Origin: Sphaerobacteraceae bacterium
GTDB lineage: Bacteria > Chloroflexota > Chloroflexia > Thermomicrobiales > Thermomicrobiaceae
Assembly: GCA_007695115.1 (NCBI GenBank)
Contig: REEK01000107.1
Span: 1-64,000 of the forward strand
Reading direction: 5' to 3'
Length of the DNA: 64,000 nt
Part shown: piece by piece, positions 53,434 through 62,799 of the stretch
Layout of the letters: every line of letters begins with the position of its first letter
Position numbering within the stretch: the first letter of the stretch is position 1
Made by a program: the position numbers and the translations under genes
The notes under the pieces: model-generated
Told to the model about the DNA's origin: nothing
Seen by the model: the letters and a program-made list of their open reading frames with translations, nothing else
The model's database searches: none

Positions 53434-55314
53434 CTATCGCCAGCTTGGCGGGCTGCCGTTGGAAGCGATGTAGTTGCGAATCTCGAGAATCCGGTCGACA
53501 TACTGGCGGCCTGTGGCGGTAATCCCGTGGTTCTGAACCGTGGCTGGACCCATGTAATAGGCGGCCAGACCGCGTTCCACATCGCCGAACTGATCGATCC
53601 GGTGCGCCAGATAGGCGGTACCTGCCTCGATGTTGTCGGCAGTGCTGCCCCGTACATCGAGATTGCGACTGACCAGGTTGTTGTTGATCCAGGTCGCGGT
53701 GCCAGGCATTACCTGCATGACGCCGATCGCTCCGGCGGAACTGACCGTACTCTGGTTCCAGCCGCTCTCACGCCAGGCAACCGCCTTGATGAGATTCGGA
53801 TCGACCCCGTACTGATTCGCGTAGTACTCCAACTGGGCTTCGATTCCGGATGGCGGGCCTGACGCCTGAGGTGGCTCAGGTGCAGCCGTCGGTTCCGGTT
53901 CCGGCGTAGCTGTTGGAGCAGGCTGCGGTGTCGCCGTTGGTTCGGGCTCTGGTTCCGGCTCAGGCGCGGGAGTCGGATCAGGTTGTGGCTGCGGCGTTGC
54001 CGTCGGTTCGGGCTCAGACGCTGGCTCCGGAGCGGTAGTCGGTTCTGGCTGTGGTGTCGGATCTGGTGCGGGCTCTGGTTCCGGCTCGATGTCTGGTTCT
54101 GGCGCCAGCTGCGCTTCGACACCCTCCGGAAGATACAGCTCATCGCCTGGCTGAATGATGTTCGCATCACCCAGTCCATTAAGTGATGCCAGTTCCTCTA
54201 CGGTGACATCGTGGCGCGATGCGATCTCGGCCAGCGTATCGCCGGGTTCAACGACGATCGTGTCGCCAACCCCGTTGAAGCTTGCCGATTCATCATCGCT
54301 CGGCCCTGGCTCTGGCTCTGGCGCGGGTTCGCTCTCCTGAACCGGTTGTTCTGCCGTCGTGGCAGCAGCCGTTTCAGTTGACGAATCTGCCGTCCCACTG
54401 TCAGCCGTCGTCGACGAAGTTTCAGCCGTGGCTGTCGACGACGTGGTAGCTGTCGTCGAGGTGGAGCCTGATTCGGTCATCATCTCTGCGTTTGGTGGGG
54501 TACCGCCCGGAATGGTCAACACCTGACCGGGCTGGAGCATATCCGGATCGGTAATCTGGTTGGGCTCATAATTGATAATCGCGGTGGTGCTGACGCCAAA
54601 CGTGGTTGCCAGGCTGTTCAGCGTATCGCCGGCTTCAACCTGGATCATCACGCCATCGATCGGCAGGATCAGCAGTTCCTGTCCCGGGAGAATGAAATCC
54701 GGGTTGGGGAGATCGTTGTTCCAGACGACGGTCATCGTCTGAAGCCCGAAATCCTGGGCGATATGGCGAACCCAGTCGCCTCGCTCAACCGTATAGATGA
54801 ATGGCTCGGTACGATCGGTATTTGTGCCGGACGCGGACAGTCGAGCTTCGGACTCCGCGTCATTGACCAGCTCGAAGAGTTGCGGCTCCTGCTCAGCGAT
54901 TGCAGTTCGCACGTTCGATGAATCGCTGGGATCACTGGAGCTCTGTGACTGTGCGATGGTGTTCTGGGTGTTCTGAACGATGCCAGCGGAGCTCACCGCG
55001 GCAACAGTCAGCGCCATCATCGCAGGTTTGCTGTACCTTGCCATCAACTCCTGCGCAGTTGGCGGAGCCTTCCGCTGAATGATCGTTGGCGGAAGTTCGC
55101 CGGGTTGCCCCGGGGTCCAGTACGCAGGGGTACCATCTGGAGAATCACCGAGCAGCGAAGGGCCGCGAAACGCGACAGGTGTGGCGTCGTTATCGAGGTC
55201 GGCGAGTTTCTGTTCGACGTCTGTTGGAACGGGACTATCAGGATGCCAGCCGAAGCGCTGGCTTTCTGAATCCTTGCGGGGCTGCCGCTCGGCAGAATCG
55301 TGATCGTGGGTCAT
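53434..55314 (-). CDS. LysM-repeat lytic transglycosylase
   Basis: About 626 residues. A cytosolic N-terminus of about 90 residues, one membrane or uncleaved signal helix (MMALTVAAVSSAGIV), then two LysM domains (starting YTVERGDW and IQVEAGDTL), a Thr/Ser-rich stretch, a third LysM (VVEPGDTLAEIASRHDVTVE), a long Pro-Glu/Pro-Thr spacer, and a C-terminal SLT domain with catalytic Glu in WRESGWNQ and AIGVMQVMPGTA. It cleaves peptidoglycan glycan strands, held to the wall by LysM. ATG at 55314 is preferred because GAGGAGGAG lies just upstream. Confidence 0.9.
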   Translation of the reverse strand: MTHDHDSAERQPRKDSESQRFGWHPDSPVPTDVEQKLADLDNDATPVAFRGPSLLGDSPDGTPAYWTPGQPGELPPTIIQRKAPPTAQELMARYSKPAMMALTVAAVSSAGIVQNTQNTIAQSQSSSDPSDSSNVRTAIAEQEPQLFELVNDAESEARLSASGTNTDRTEPFIYTVERGDWVRHIAQDFGLQTMTVVWNNDLPNPDFILPGQELLILPIDGVMIQVEAGDTLNSLATTFGVSTTAIINYEPNQITDPDMLQPGQVLTIPGGTPPNAEMMTESGSTSTTATTSSTATAETSSTTADSGTADSSTETAAATTAEQPVQESEPAPEPEPGPSDDESASFNGVGDTIVVEPGDTLAEIASRHDVTVEELASLNGLGDANIIQPGDELYLPEGVEAQLAPEPDIEPEPEPAPDPTPQPEPTTAPEPASEPEPTATPQPQPDPTPAPEPEPEPEPTATPQPAPTATPEPEPTAAPEPPQASGPPSGIEAQLEYYANQYGVDPNLIKAVAWRESGWNQSTVSSAGAIGVMQVMPGTATWINNNLVSRNLDVRGSTADNIEAGTAYLAHRIDQFGDVERGLAAYYMGPATVQNHGITATGRQYVDRILEIRNYIASNGSPPSWR

Positions 55315-55623
55315 GTTTCTCCTCCTCAGAGTCCCGGACACCGGATGGTAGACGTAAACGGTAACGGCGTGCGGGTTGGCCTGCGGGCTGCAAGCCGTCA
55401 GGACTCCATCGGTGCGAATAGTAACACCGGCGCCGTGCGGTCTACCAGTTATGTCTTTCTGTCAAGCGCGTGATCATACACGGCCAGCGCAAAACACCCG
55501 TATCGGGCTGTCACGAGCCTGCAACGATTCTACCGTACGTACGCGTGCATGTGTTGCGGATAACCGTTCAATATGGACATATATCTGCAGAAAATCTGTC
55601 GTTCTCAAGGAGAGGGGCCATCG
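55315..55623. other. Intergenic region, divergent promoters expected
   Basis: About 310 bases between the transglycosylase gene and the small gene at 55624. A palindromic TACGTACG lies near 55535, and an A/T-rich stretch (CAATATGGACATATATC) near 55569-55585 could hold a -10 box. No gene is supported. Confidence 0.35.
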
Positions 55624-55896
55624 ATGCACAAGAACAACCACTCTGGTTCATTCCATAACGCCCCGACGGTACGCCGGGATCTGAGGGTTATCGGCGATCG
55701 AGTGGTTCGATTGGAAACGCGACAGCTCTCCGAGACAACCTGGAGCGCGATCGGGATCGTGTCCCCAAGAATTCCAACTGGCAAGTATCTGAGCAGGCCG
55801 GTGGAAGTCAGAGCAACTGGTCGGACAGAATCTGAGGCGCTTGATTCGCTGAAACATCGCGTTGAGGGTATGGATCACGCGACAGACCAGTTGTGA
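55624..55896 (+). CDS. Hypothetical protein
   Basis: 90 residues, soluble, no recognised family. Alternating strand-like segments (RDLRVIGDRVVRLETRQL, SRPVEVRATGRTESEALDSL) suggest a small alpha-beta fold; the last 25 residues form a likely helix. The ATG at 55624 has AAGGAGAGG upstream. It is followed 35 bases later by a SHOCT gene on the same strand. Confidence 0.6.
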   Translation: MHKNNHSGSFHNAPTVRRDLRVIGDRVVRLETRQLSETTWSAIGIVSPRIPTGKYLSRPVEVRATGRTESEALDSLKHRVEGMDHATDQL

Positions 55897-55931
55897 CCAG
55901 CACTTGACCGAGCACAGAGGAGGGGTCACCG

Positions 55932-56153
55932 TTGGGCGGACTGGAGCTAGGCATCATCGCGCTGATCGTCTTTGCGCTGATGGTGCCGGTTGCTCTGTTG
56001 ACGGTCCTGATCCTCAGATTACGTGCGCTACTGTCGATCAGGAACCATGAGAAGTCTCCGCTTGCCATTCTTCAGAGGCGCTTCGCACGAGGCGAGATTG
56101 ATGAAGAAGAGTACCTGCGGCGAAAGCGGATTCTGGAATCGTCTGATTCCTGA
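55932..56153 (+). CDS. SHOCT-domain membrane mini-protein 3
   Basis: 73 residues: a membrane helix (about 5-28), a basic linker, then LQRRFARGEIDEEEYLRRKRILE, the SHOCT pattern. The start is TTG at 55932 with GAGGAGGGG just upstream. Third protein of this layout within 4.1 kb. Confidence 0.75.
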   Translation: MGGLELGIIALIVFALMVPVALLTVLILRLRALLSIRNHEKSPLAILQRRFARGEIDEEEYLRRKRILESSDS

Positions 56154-56196
56154 TACGATTTCGCTAGATTAGCTGGCGGTAGCGGGAGACACGAAC

Positions 56197-57585
56197 ATGC
56201 AGCATGAAAACGGGCAACGTCTGCGCGACATAGCGCTGGCCACTGACCTCTATCAGATGACGATGGGCGCCAGTTATCATGCCCTGGAGATGAACGACCT
56301 CGCGACCTTCAGCCTGATGGTTCGCAAGCCTCCGGCGAATCGATCCTTCATGGTGGTAGCTGGTATTCAGGAAGCGCTCGATCGCCTCGCCGATCTCAGA
56401 TTCGATGATGAGGTGCTGGAGTATCTGCGCTCGACCGGTCAGATTCGCGCTGACTTCATCGACGCCCTTGCCAATTTTCGGTTCAGGGGCGATGTCTGGG
56501 CGGTTCCGGAGGGCCGGATCGTTTTCCCGGACGAGCCGATCATCGAGGTGCAGGCGCCGATTATTCAGGCACAGCTGGCAGAGACGCTGGTCATCAATTC
56601 GCTTCATTACGCGATGACGGTAGCAAGCAAGGCGGCCCGTTGCCGGATTGCGGCCGGGGATGCCTCGCTGCTCGAGTTCGGATTGCGTCGCATCGCCGGG
56701 ATCGAGGCGGGTCTGATCGCCGCGCGATCCGCGTACATCGCCGGGTTCAATGCAACCAGCAATCTGCTGGCGGGCCAGCAGTACGATATGCCTGTGGCAG
56801 GGACCGTTGCCCACTCCTTCGTCGAATCTCGACCCTCAGAGCTGGATGCCTTCCGGGTGTTCCGGGATACATTTCCCGGGCCGGTGACGCTGCTGATCGA
56901 TACCTACGACACGATTCGCGGCGCCGAGCACGCGATCGAGGTCGCCAGAGAGGCAGAAGCGATGGGTACCCGGGTTGGAGCGGTCCGCCTCGATAGCGGG
57001 GATATCGGCGAGTTGAGCGTCAAAGTCCGGAGGATGCTCGATGATGCCGGACTGACCGGCGTGCGCATCATCGCCAGTGGAGGTCTCGACGAGTATTCGA
57101 TCAACGAGCTCGTCGCTGCCGGAGCGCCAATCGACAGCTACGGGGTTGGCACACAGATCGGCAATTCGGTCGACGCTCCGACACTCGACATGGCCTACAA
57201 GCTCGTAGAGTACGCCGGACAGGGCCGACTCAAACTCAGCACCGGGAAGATTTCGCTGGTCGGGCCGAAACAGGTCTGGCGGGCCACCGATCGCGATGGC
57301 ACGCCGCAGCGCGACGTGATCGCCACCCGCGATGAGCCGTGGCCCGGAAATCTCTGGGAGCCGCTGCTTCAGCCGGTAATGCGATCGGGGAGGCAGATGG
57401 TGCATAGTTCGTTGCTCGAGGCCCGGGAGACCTTCTCTCGAGAGTTGAAGCGGATGCCGGCCGAACTTCGGAGAATCGATCGAGTGGCCGAATACCCGGT
57501 GACTCGATCGAATGTGTTGAACCGCCGCCAGGATGCAGCGGTTCAACAGGTGCGTCATCGTGAGTCGGGCGAGGCTCTGGAGTAG
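56197..57585 (+). CDS. pncB: Nicotinate phosphoribosyltransferase
   Basis: NAD salvage enzyme joining nicotinate and PRPP to nicotinate mononucleotide. 462 residues. It begins with the TDLYQMTMG signature; later FGLRRI, GTVAHSFVES (His phosphorylated in homologues), LIDTYDT, VRLDSGD and SYGVGTQIGNSVDAPTLDMAYKLVE are conserved. CGGGAG lies before the ATG. It converges with ppdK, 4 bases apart. Its product feeds NAD used by the sirtuin and dehydrogenases. Confidence 0.94.
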   Translation: MQHENGQRLRDIALATDLYQMTMGASYHALEMNDLATFSLMVRKPPANRSFMVVAGIQEALDRLADLRFDDEVLEYLRSTGQIRADFIDALANFRFRGDVWAVPEGRIVFPDEPIIEVQAPIIQAQLAETLVINSLHYAMTVASKAARCRIAAGDASLLEFGLRRIAGIEAGLIAARSAYIAGFNATSNLLAGQQYDMPVAGTVAHSFVESRPSELDAFRVFRDTFPGPVTLLIDTYDTIRGAEHAIEVAREAEAMGTRVGAVRLDSGDIGELSVKVRRMLDDAGLTGVRIIASGGLDEYSINELVAAGAPIDSYGVGTQIGNSVDAPTLDMAYKLVEYAGQGRLKLSTGKISLVGPKQVWRATDRDGTPQRDVIATRDEPWPGNLWEPLLQPVMRSGRQMVHSSLLEARETFSRELKRMPAELRRIDRVAEYPVTRSNVLNRRQDAAVQQVRHRESGEALE

Positions 57586-57589
57586 CCAG

Positions 57590-60223
57590 CTACCGATCTC
57601 GCTCGTGCTCTCCAGCGGCTGCCTGGGCTGCGGCCAGTCGGGCGATCGGCACCCGGAAGGGTGACGCGCTTACGTAGTCCAGCTTCAGGTTGTGACAGAA
57701 GGCGACGCTGGATGGCTCCCCGCCATGCTCGCCACAGATTCCTACCTTCAGGTCGGGTTTTGTCTTGCGGCCAAGATCGGTCCCGATCTCCACGAGGCGT
57801 CCGACGCCCTTCTGATCCAGAACCTGGAACGGATCATCGTCGTAGATCGCCTTGTCGACGTAGATGTGCAGGAATCGGGCGGCGTCATCGCGGCTCAGCC
57901 CGTAGGTCGTCTGGGTGAGATCATTGGTGCCGAAACTGAAGAAATCGGCTTCGGCTGCGATCTCGTCAGCGGTCAGGCATGCCCGGGGCAGTTCGATCAT
58001 GGTTCCCACGGAATAGGTGACGCGAAATTCGTTCTCGGAGAAGAAGAGTTCGGCAACCCGATCGACAACCTCGCGCTGTCGTCGCAGTTCGCGAACGTCA
58101 CTCACCAGCGGAATCATGATCTCCGGGTGGACGGTAATTCCCTCTCGAGCGCAATCCATGGCCGCTCCGAAGATTGCCCGTGCCTGCATCTCGGTAATTT
58201 CTGGATCGGTGACTCCCAGCCGGCAACCCCGGTGACCGAGCATCGGATTCGATTCTTCGAGAGCAGTGATCTTGGTGACTAGGTCCTTCTCGGAGATGTT
58301 CATGTCTCCGGCAAGTTCGGCGATTCCTTCAGGAGTGTTCGGCAGGAACTCATGCAGGGGTGGATCGAGCGTCCGGATCGTCACCGGATAGCCGTCCATC
58401 GCCCGGAAAATGCCCGCAAAATCTTCTCGCTGCATCGGTTCCAGTTTCCTGAGGGCGGCGATCCGTTCCTCTTGCGTGGAGGCGACGATCATCTCCCGCA
58501 TTGCCCAGATGCGCTCGCCAGCAAAGAACATGTGCTCGGTGCGGCACAGACCAATTCCTTCGGCACCGAGTTCACGGGCTTTTATGGCATCGTCCGGCGT
58601 GTCAGCATTGGCCCGGACTCCGAGCGTTCGAATCTGGTCAGTCCAGCTGAGCAGGCGGGAGAGATCATCGCTCATCTCGGGTTCGATTGTAGGAACTCTG
58701 CCGAGCATGATCTCACCGCTGGCACCGTCCAGGGTGATGTATTCACCCTTCCTCACGGTCACGCCACCCGTCCGGAGTTCCTGCTTCTCGTAGTCGACGG
58801 TCAGCGAGGTGGCGCCAACGACACACGGCTTGCCGACCCCGCGGGCTACCACGGCTGCGTGAGAGGTCATCCCGCCGCGACCCGTGAGAACGGCCTGAGC
58901 TGCCAGCATGCCGTGGAAGTCGTCCGGTGATGTCTCCATGCGGACCAGAATCACCACTTCGCCATCGTCCGCCATCTCTTTCGCCTCGTCGGCATCGAAA
59001 ACGACCTTGCCGGACGCTGCGCCGGGACTTGCCGGCAGCCCGGTAGCAAAGACATTCTTCTCTGCGTCCGCGTCGATCCGGGGATGCAGGAGTTGATCAA
59101 GTTGATCCGGCTCGACGCGCTGCACCGCTTCCGTCTGGTCGATCAATCCTTCGTCGACCATGTCGATGGCGATCTTCACCGCGGCGGCGCCGGTTCGCTT
59201 ACCGGTGCGCGTCTGGAGCATGTAGAGCTGGCCGTTCTGGACCGTGAACTCCAGATCCTGCATATCCCGGTAGTGTTCCTCGAGCCGATCGGCAATTCCC
59301 TGAAGCTGCTCGTACGCTGTTGCGATAGACGGAACCTCGCTCATCCCGGCGATTGGTTGCGGGTCACGAACGCCGGCGACGACATCTTCGCCCTGGGCGT
59401 TGGTCAGGAATTCACCGAAGATTTTCTTCTCGCCCGTGCTTGGGTTCCGGGTGAAGGCAACGCCGGTGGCGCAGTCGTCACCCATATTGCCGTAGACCAT
59501 CGTTTGAATATTGACGGCAGTCCCGAGATTGTGAGGAATGCCGTGGTGGTTGCGGTAGTCGGTGGCCCGGCGGTTGTTCCAGGAATCGAAGACCGCGGTG
59601 ATGGCTTTGTTGAGCTGTTCCCGTGGATCATTCGGGAATGGTTCGCCGGCCTGATCCAGCACGATCTGCTTGTAGTCACGCACCACGCTCTGCAAGTGCT
59701 CGGCGGTCAGTTCGTAATCGTTATTCACCCGGGCTTTGCGTTTGTGGTTGTCCAGAACGTCCTCGAAGGCTTCGTCGTCCAGCCCGAGAACTACGTGCGC
59801 GAACATATGAATCAGTCGGCGATAGCAGTCATAGGCAAACCGTGGGTCAGCCTCTCTTGCCAGCCCCTCGACTGACTCATCGGTGAGTCCGAGGTTGAGA
59901 ATCGTATCCATCATTCCGGGCATCGAGAATCGGGCACCGGAGCGAACCGAGACCAGTAGCGGCGTTTCTGAAGCGCCGAACGAGCGGCCAAGCTCGGCCT
60001 CGAGCTTCGACATCGCGGCTTCGGTCTGCTCCCAGAGGCCATCCGGATAGGCACGGTCGAGTTCGATGTAGGTGTTGCAGGCATCGGTGGTAATGGTGAA
60101 TCCGGGCGGGACGGGAAGTCCGGCGTTGGTCATCTCGGCGAGGTTCGCGCCTTTGCCGCCCAGCAAGTTGCGTTGATCGGCGCTTCCTTCGTTGAATAGA
60201 TACACCCACTTCGAATCGCTCAT
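57590..60223 (-). CDS. ppdK: Pyruvate, phosphate dikinase
   Basis: Interconverts pyruvate, ATP and phosphate with phosphoenolpyruvate, AMP and pyrophosphate. 877 residues, normal. The N-terminal ATP-grasp domain starts with LGGKGANLAEM; the swivelling phosphohistidine domain has GGMTSHAAVVARGVGKPCVVG; the C-terminal PEP barrel ends with VGICGEHGGEPSSVAF. AGGAGG lies before the ATG. It starts 58 bases after the helicase gene on the same strand. Confidence 0.96.
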   Translation of the reverse strand: MSDSKWVYLFNEGSADQRNLLGGKGANLAEMTNAGLPVPPGFTITTDACNTYIELDRAYPDGLWEQTEAAMSKLEAELGRSFGASETPLLVSVRSGARFSMPGMMDTILNLGLTDESVEGLAREADPRFAYDCYRRLIHMFAHVVLGLDDEAFEDVLDNHKRKARVNNDYELTAEHLQSVVRDYKQIVLDQAGEPFPNDPREQLNKAITAVFDSWNNRRATDYRNHHGIPHNLGTAVNIQTMVYGNMGDDCATGVAFTRNPSTGEKKIFGEFLTNAQGEDVVAGVRDPQPIAGMSEVPSIATAYEQLQGIADRLEEHYRDMQDLEFTVQNGQLYMLQTRTGKRTGAAAVKIAIDMVDEGLIDQTEAVQRVEPDQLDQLLHPRIDADAEKNVFATGLPASPGAASGKVVFDADEAKEMADDGEVVILVRMETSPDDFHGMLAAQAVLTGRGGMTSHAAVVARGVGKPCVVGATSLTVDYEKQELRTGGVTVRKGEYITLDGASGEIMLGRVPTIEPEMSDDLSRLLSWTDQIRTLGVRANADTPDDAIKARELGAEGIGLCRTEHMFFAGERIWAMREMIVASTQEERIAALRKLEPMQREDFAGIFRAMDGYPVTIRTLDPPLHEFLPNTPEGIAELAGDMNISEKDLVTKITALEESNPMLGHRGCRLGVTDPEITEMQARAIFGAAMDCAREGITVHPEIMIPLVSDVRELRRQREVVDRVAELFFSENEFRVTYSVGTMIELPRACLTADEIAAEADFFSFGTNDLTQTTYGLSRDDAARFLHIYVDKAIYDDDPFQVLDQKGVGRLVEIGTDLGRKTKPDLKVGICGEHGGEPSSVAFCHNLKLDYVSASPFRVPIARLAAAQAAAGEHERDR

Positions 60224-60281
60224 TGTGCTGCCCTCCTGATTGATTCGTCCGAACTCCGGATTACTCGAGCAGAGTGCCTGC

Positions 60282-62534
60282 TCAATCGACCGTGAGGTTG
60301 GCCAGACTGGCTACCAGTCGTTTCTGGCCATGACGTTTGAACTCCACGGTGACCTCCTGATCACCATGTCGGTCTCTTACCTCAGTTACCGTTCCATCGC
60401 CAAACCGATTGTGGAATACACGCTGGCCCGGATTGAGTTTGGGAACCTCCACGGGTGGTGCTTCTGGCTGCGGCGTTCCGCGACCGAAGCTTCGCGGGCC
60501 CGGATCTTCCATCGGTGCCCGAGATGCAGTTCGTGAGGCCCGGGATGGTTTCTGGGTCGGCAACTCGAGAAGGTCTGGCGGAATCGACTCGATGAATCGT
60601 GACCGGACCGTGACGTCCGATTGCCCATACATGGCCCGACGGAATGCGTAGGTGATGTAGAGCTTCTGCATGGCCCGGGTGACCCCGACGTAGAACAGGC
60701 GACGCTCTTCTTCGATCTCGTTTTCCGACTGTGCATCGATCGACCGGGCGTGGGGCAGGATTCGTTCTTCAACACCGATCAGAAAGACGACCGGAAACTC
60801 GAGCCCTTTGGCCGCGTGCAGCGTAATGAGCGTGACCTGGTTTTCATCATCGACCAGTGTGTCCTGCCCGGCGACCAGCGCAGATTCTTCGAGAAACGTT
60901 TCCAGAGCAATCTCTTCGCGGAGCTCGTCGTATCCGGTGAGCACACCGCGAAGCTGGAGCAAGTTCTCCCATCGCTCCATCATGTCCGGATCTACGGTTT
61001 CCCGGAATTGAGCGGCGAAACCCGTCTCCTCGATCGCGATATCGAACAATTTTGAGAGATGAACCTGGGTGCTCTGATCGATCAGCTTCATGATCGTCTG
61101 ATGGACGCCGTAGATCAGGTTCGTCGCCCGGTTGTTGATCTCGGGCGGAGGCAGATGAGATTGTCCGGCGGTGGCCTCGATGGCGTCGTAGAGCGAACGC
61201 TGATTGGCGGTGGCCCAGCCGTTGAGCAACTCGAGCGTTCTGGCCCCGATACCTTTGCCAAGGTTCGTGTTGTTCAGAATCCGCTGGAGACTGACACCGT
61301 CCTGCGGGTTAGCGATGATCCGGAGAATGGCCATCGCATCTTTGATCTCTTTGCGCTCGTAGAAGCGGGTGCCGCCAACAATCTGGTACGGCAGTTCGCT
61401 CCGGACAAACGATTCTTCCAGCGCCCGGCTCTGCGCGTTGGTGCGATACATCACCGCGCAATCCTGATAACGGACGTCACCGGTGCCCACGAGTCGTCGG
61501 ATCTCATTGACCACGAACGACGCCTCCTGCGTTTCGTCATAGGCCTCGTGAATCCGGATCTTGTCGCCGGCATCGTTCTCGGTCCGGAGATCGCGCTCGA
61601 TGCGTTGCCGGTTGGCCTTGATGATGCTGTCCGCCGCACCGACGATCGAGCTAGTGGAGCGGTAATTCAGCTCCAGGTGGACCTCGGTGGCGTCCGGGTA
61701 GTCACGCTTGAAATCGAGGATGTTCCGGATATCGGCCTGTCGCCAGCCGTAGATCGACTGATCGGGATCACCGACCACGCAGATGTTCCGGGTGCCGTCA
61801 GAGAGAGCCTTCACTAATCGGTACTGGACGTGGTTGGTGTCCTGATACTCGTCGACCAGCGTGTAGCGATAGAAATCCTGATAGCGGGCCAGCACGTCCG
61901 GGTTCTCGTCGAACAGGCGCATTGTTTCCCCGAGCAGATCGTCGAAATCGAGGGCGCGGTTTCGCCGAAGCGTCTGCTGGTACTGGGGATAGATCCGGGC
62001 GACGATCTCTTCGTAATAGTCGGTCACCGATTCTTCGAACTTCTTCGGAGTGATGAACTTCGACTTGGCCGCCGAAATCCGACTGAGGACCGCTCGTGGC
62101 GAAAATCGTTTGGTGTCAATGTTCTCGGCACTCATCACTCGCCGGATCACGTCCATCTGGTCGCCGTCGTCATAGATAGTGAAACGGGGGTCGACGTCGA
62201 TCATGTGGGCATCGCGTCGGAGAATCCGGACGCAGGTGGCGTGGAAGGTGCCGACCGTCAATTTGTGGGCGTCTTCGGCCCCGACGAGGTGAACCAGGCG
62301 ATCACGCATCTCACGGGCGGCCTTGTTGGTGAATGTCACCGCCAGAATGTTCCACGGTGAGACGCCAGCTTCTTCGATGATGTAGGCCACGCGATGTGTC
62401 AGGACTCGCGTCTTACCCGATCCCGGCCCGGCAACCACCAGCAACGGCCCATCGACCGTAGTAACGGCCTGAATCTGAGCTTCGTTGAGGTCAGCCAGGA
62501 GATCAGGACGTCGAATGTCGGGTTGAGATTGCAC
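60282..62534 (-). CDS. pcrA: UvrD/PcrA-type DNA helicase
   Basis: SF1A 3'-5' helicase, 750 residues, acting in repair and plasmid or replication-fork processing. Motif I AGPGSGKT, motif II VDEYQDTNHVQY, motif III GDPDQSIYGWRQAD, motif IV LNYRST, motif V LHAAKGLEFPVVFL and motif VI FYVGVTRAMQKLYI are all present. The C-terminal tail has a Tudor-like piece (GQRVFHNRFGDGTV) that in PcrA binds RNA polymerase. The start is GTG with AAGGGA upstream. Confidence 0.94.
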   Translation of the reverse strand: MQSQPDIRRPDLLADLNEAQIQAVTTVDGPLLVVAGPGSGKTRVLTHRVAYIIEEAGVSPWNILAVTFTNKAAREMRDRLVHLVGAEDAHKLTVGTFHATCVRILRRDAHMIDVDPRFTIYDDGDQMDVIRRVMSAENIDTKRFSPRAVLSRISAAKSKFITPKKFEESVTDYYEEIVARIYPQYQQTLRRNRALDFDDLLGETMRLFDENPDVLARYQDFYRYTLVDEYQDTNHVQYRLVKALSDGTRNICVVGDPDQSIYGWRQADIRNILDFKRDYPDATEVHLELNYRSTSSIVGAADSIIKANRQRIERDLRTENDAGDKIRIHEAYDETQEASFVVNEIRRLVGTGDVRYQDCAVMYRTNAQSRALEESFVRSELPYQIVGGTRFYERKEIKDAMAILRIIANPQDGVSLQRILNNTNLGKGIGARTLELLNGWATANQRSLYDAIEATAGQSHLPPPEINNRATNLIYGVHQTIMKLIDQSTQVHLSKLFDIAIEETGFAAQFRETVDPDMMERWENLLQLRGVLTGYDELREEIALETFLEESALVAGQDTLVDDENQVTLITLHAAKGLEFPVVFLIGVEERILPHARSIDAQSENEIEEERRLFYVGVTRAMQKLYITYAFRRAMYGQSDVTVRSRFIESIPPDLLELPTQKPSRASRTASRAPMEDPGPRSFGRGTPQPEAPPVEVPKLNPGQRVFHNRFGDGTVTEVRDRHGDQEVTVEFKRHGQKRLVASLANLTVD

Positions 62535-62639
62535 GCGGAAGTCCCTTCACGGTCCAGTCGAATCGCCTGTCGATTCTACCAGCCTCCTTTGTGGTGACCG
62601 GGCTGAGTCAGTGGATCGAGCGCTCAATTTCCGCGAAAG

Positions 62640-62669
62640 TTGACGATCCCGGTCTGCGGTTGCTAGAAT
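62640..62669 (+). promoter_or_regulatory. Promoter of tRNA-Met
   Basis: TTGACG (62640-62645), an 18-base spacer and TAGAAT (62664-62669), 20 bases before the tRNA gene. Confidence 0.7.
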
Positions 62670-62689
62670 CGTTGTCGCGAGCGCATCAG

Positions 62690-62764
62690 GGCGGTGTAGC
62701 TCAGAGGCAGAGCAGGGGACTCATAAGCCCTTGGCCGCAGGTTCGAGTCCTGCCACCGCCACCA
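62690..62764 (+). tRNA. tRNA-Met (CAU), with encoded CCA
   Basis: Acceptor GGCGGTG/CACCGCC, D arm GCTCAGAGGCAGAGC, anticodon loop CTCATAA giving CAT, T arm GCAGGTTCGAGTCCTGC, and CCA at 62762-62764. The anticodon stem GGGGA/GCCCT has one A-G mismatch next to the loop. Elongator Met is most likely; tRNA-Ile2 with a modified C34 cannot be excluded. Confidence 0.93.
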
Positions 62765-62799
62765 CAAGCACATTCAGTCAGGCGACCTGCGGCGATGGA

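Noticed and set aside
53142-53522. 126-residue plus-strand open frame
   Set aside because: It lies over a repeat element and a terminator and ends antisense to the transglycosylase gene.
59084-59875. 263-residue plus-strand open frame
   Set aside because: Antisense to ppdK, which has intact catalytic motifs; no recognisable protein features.
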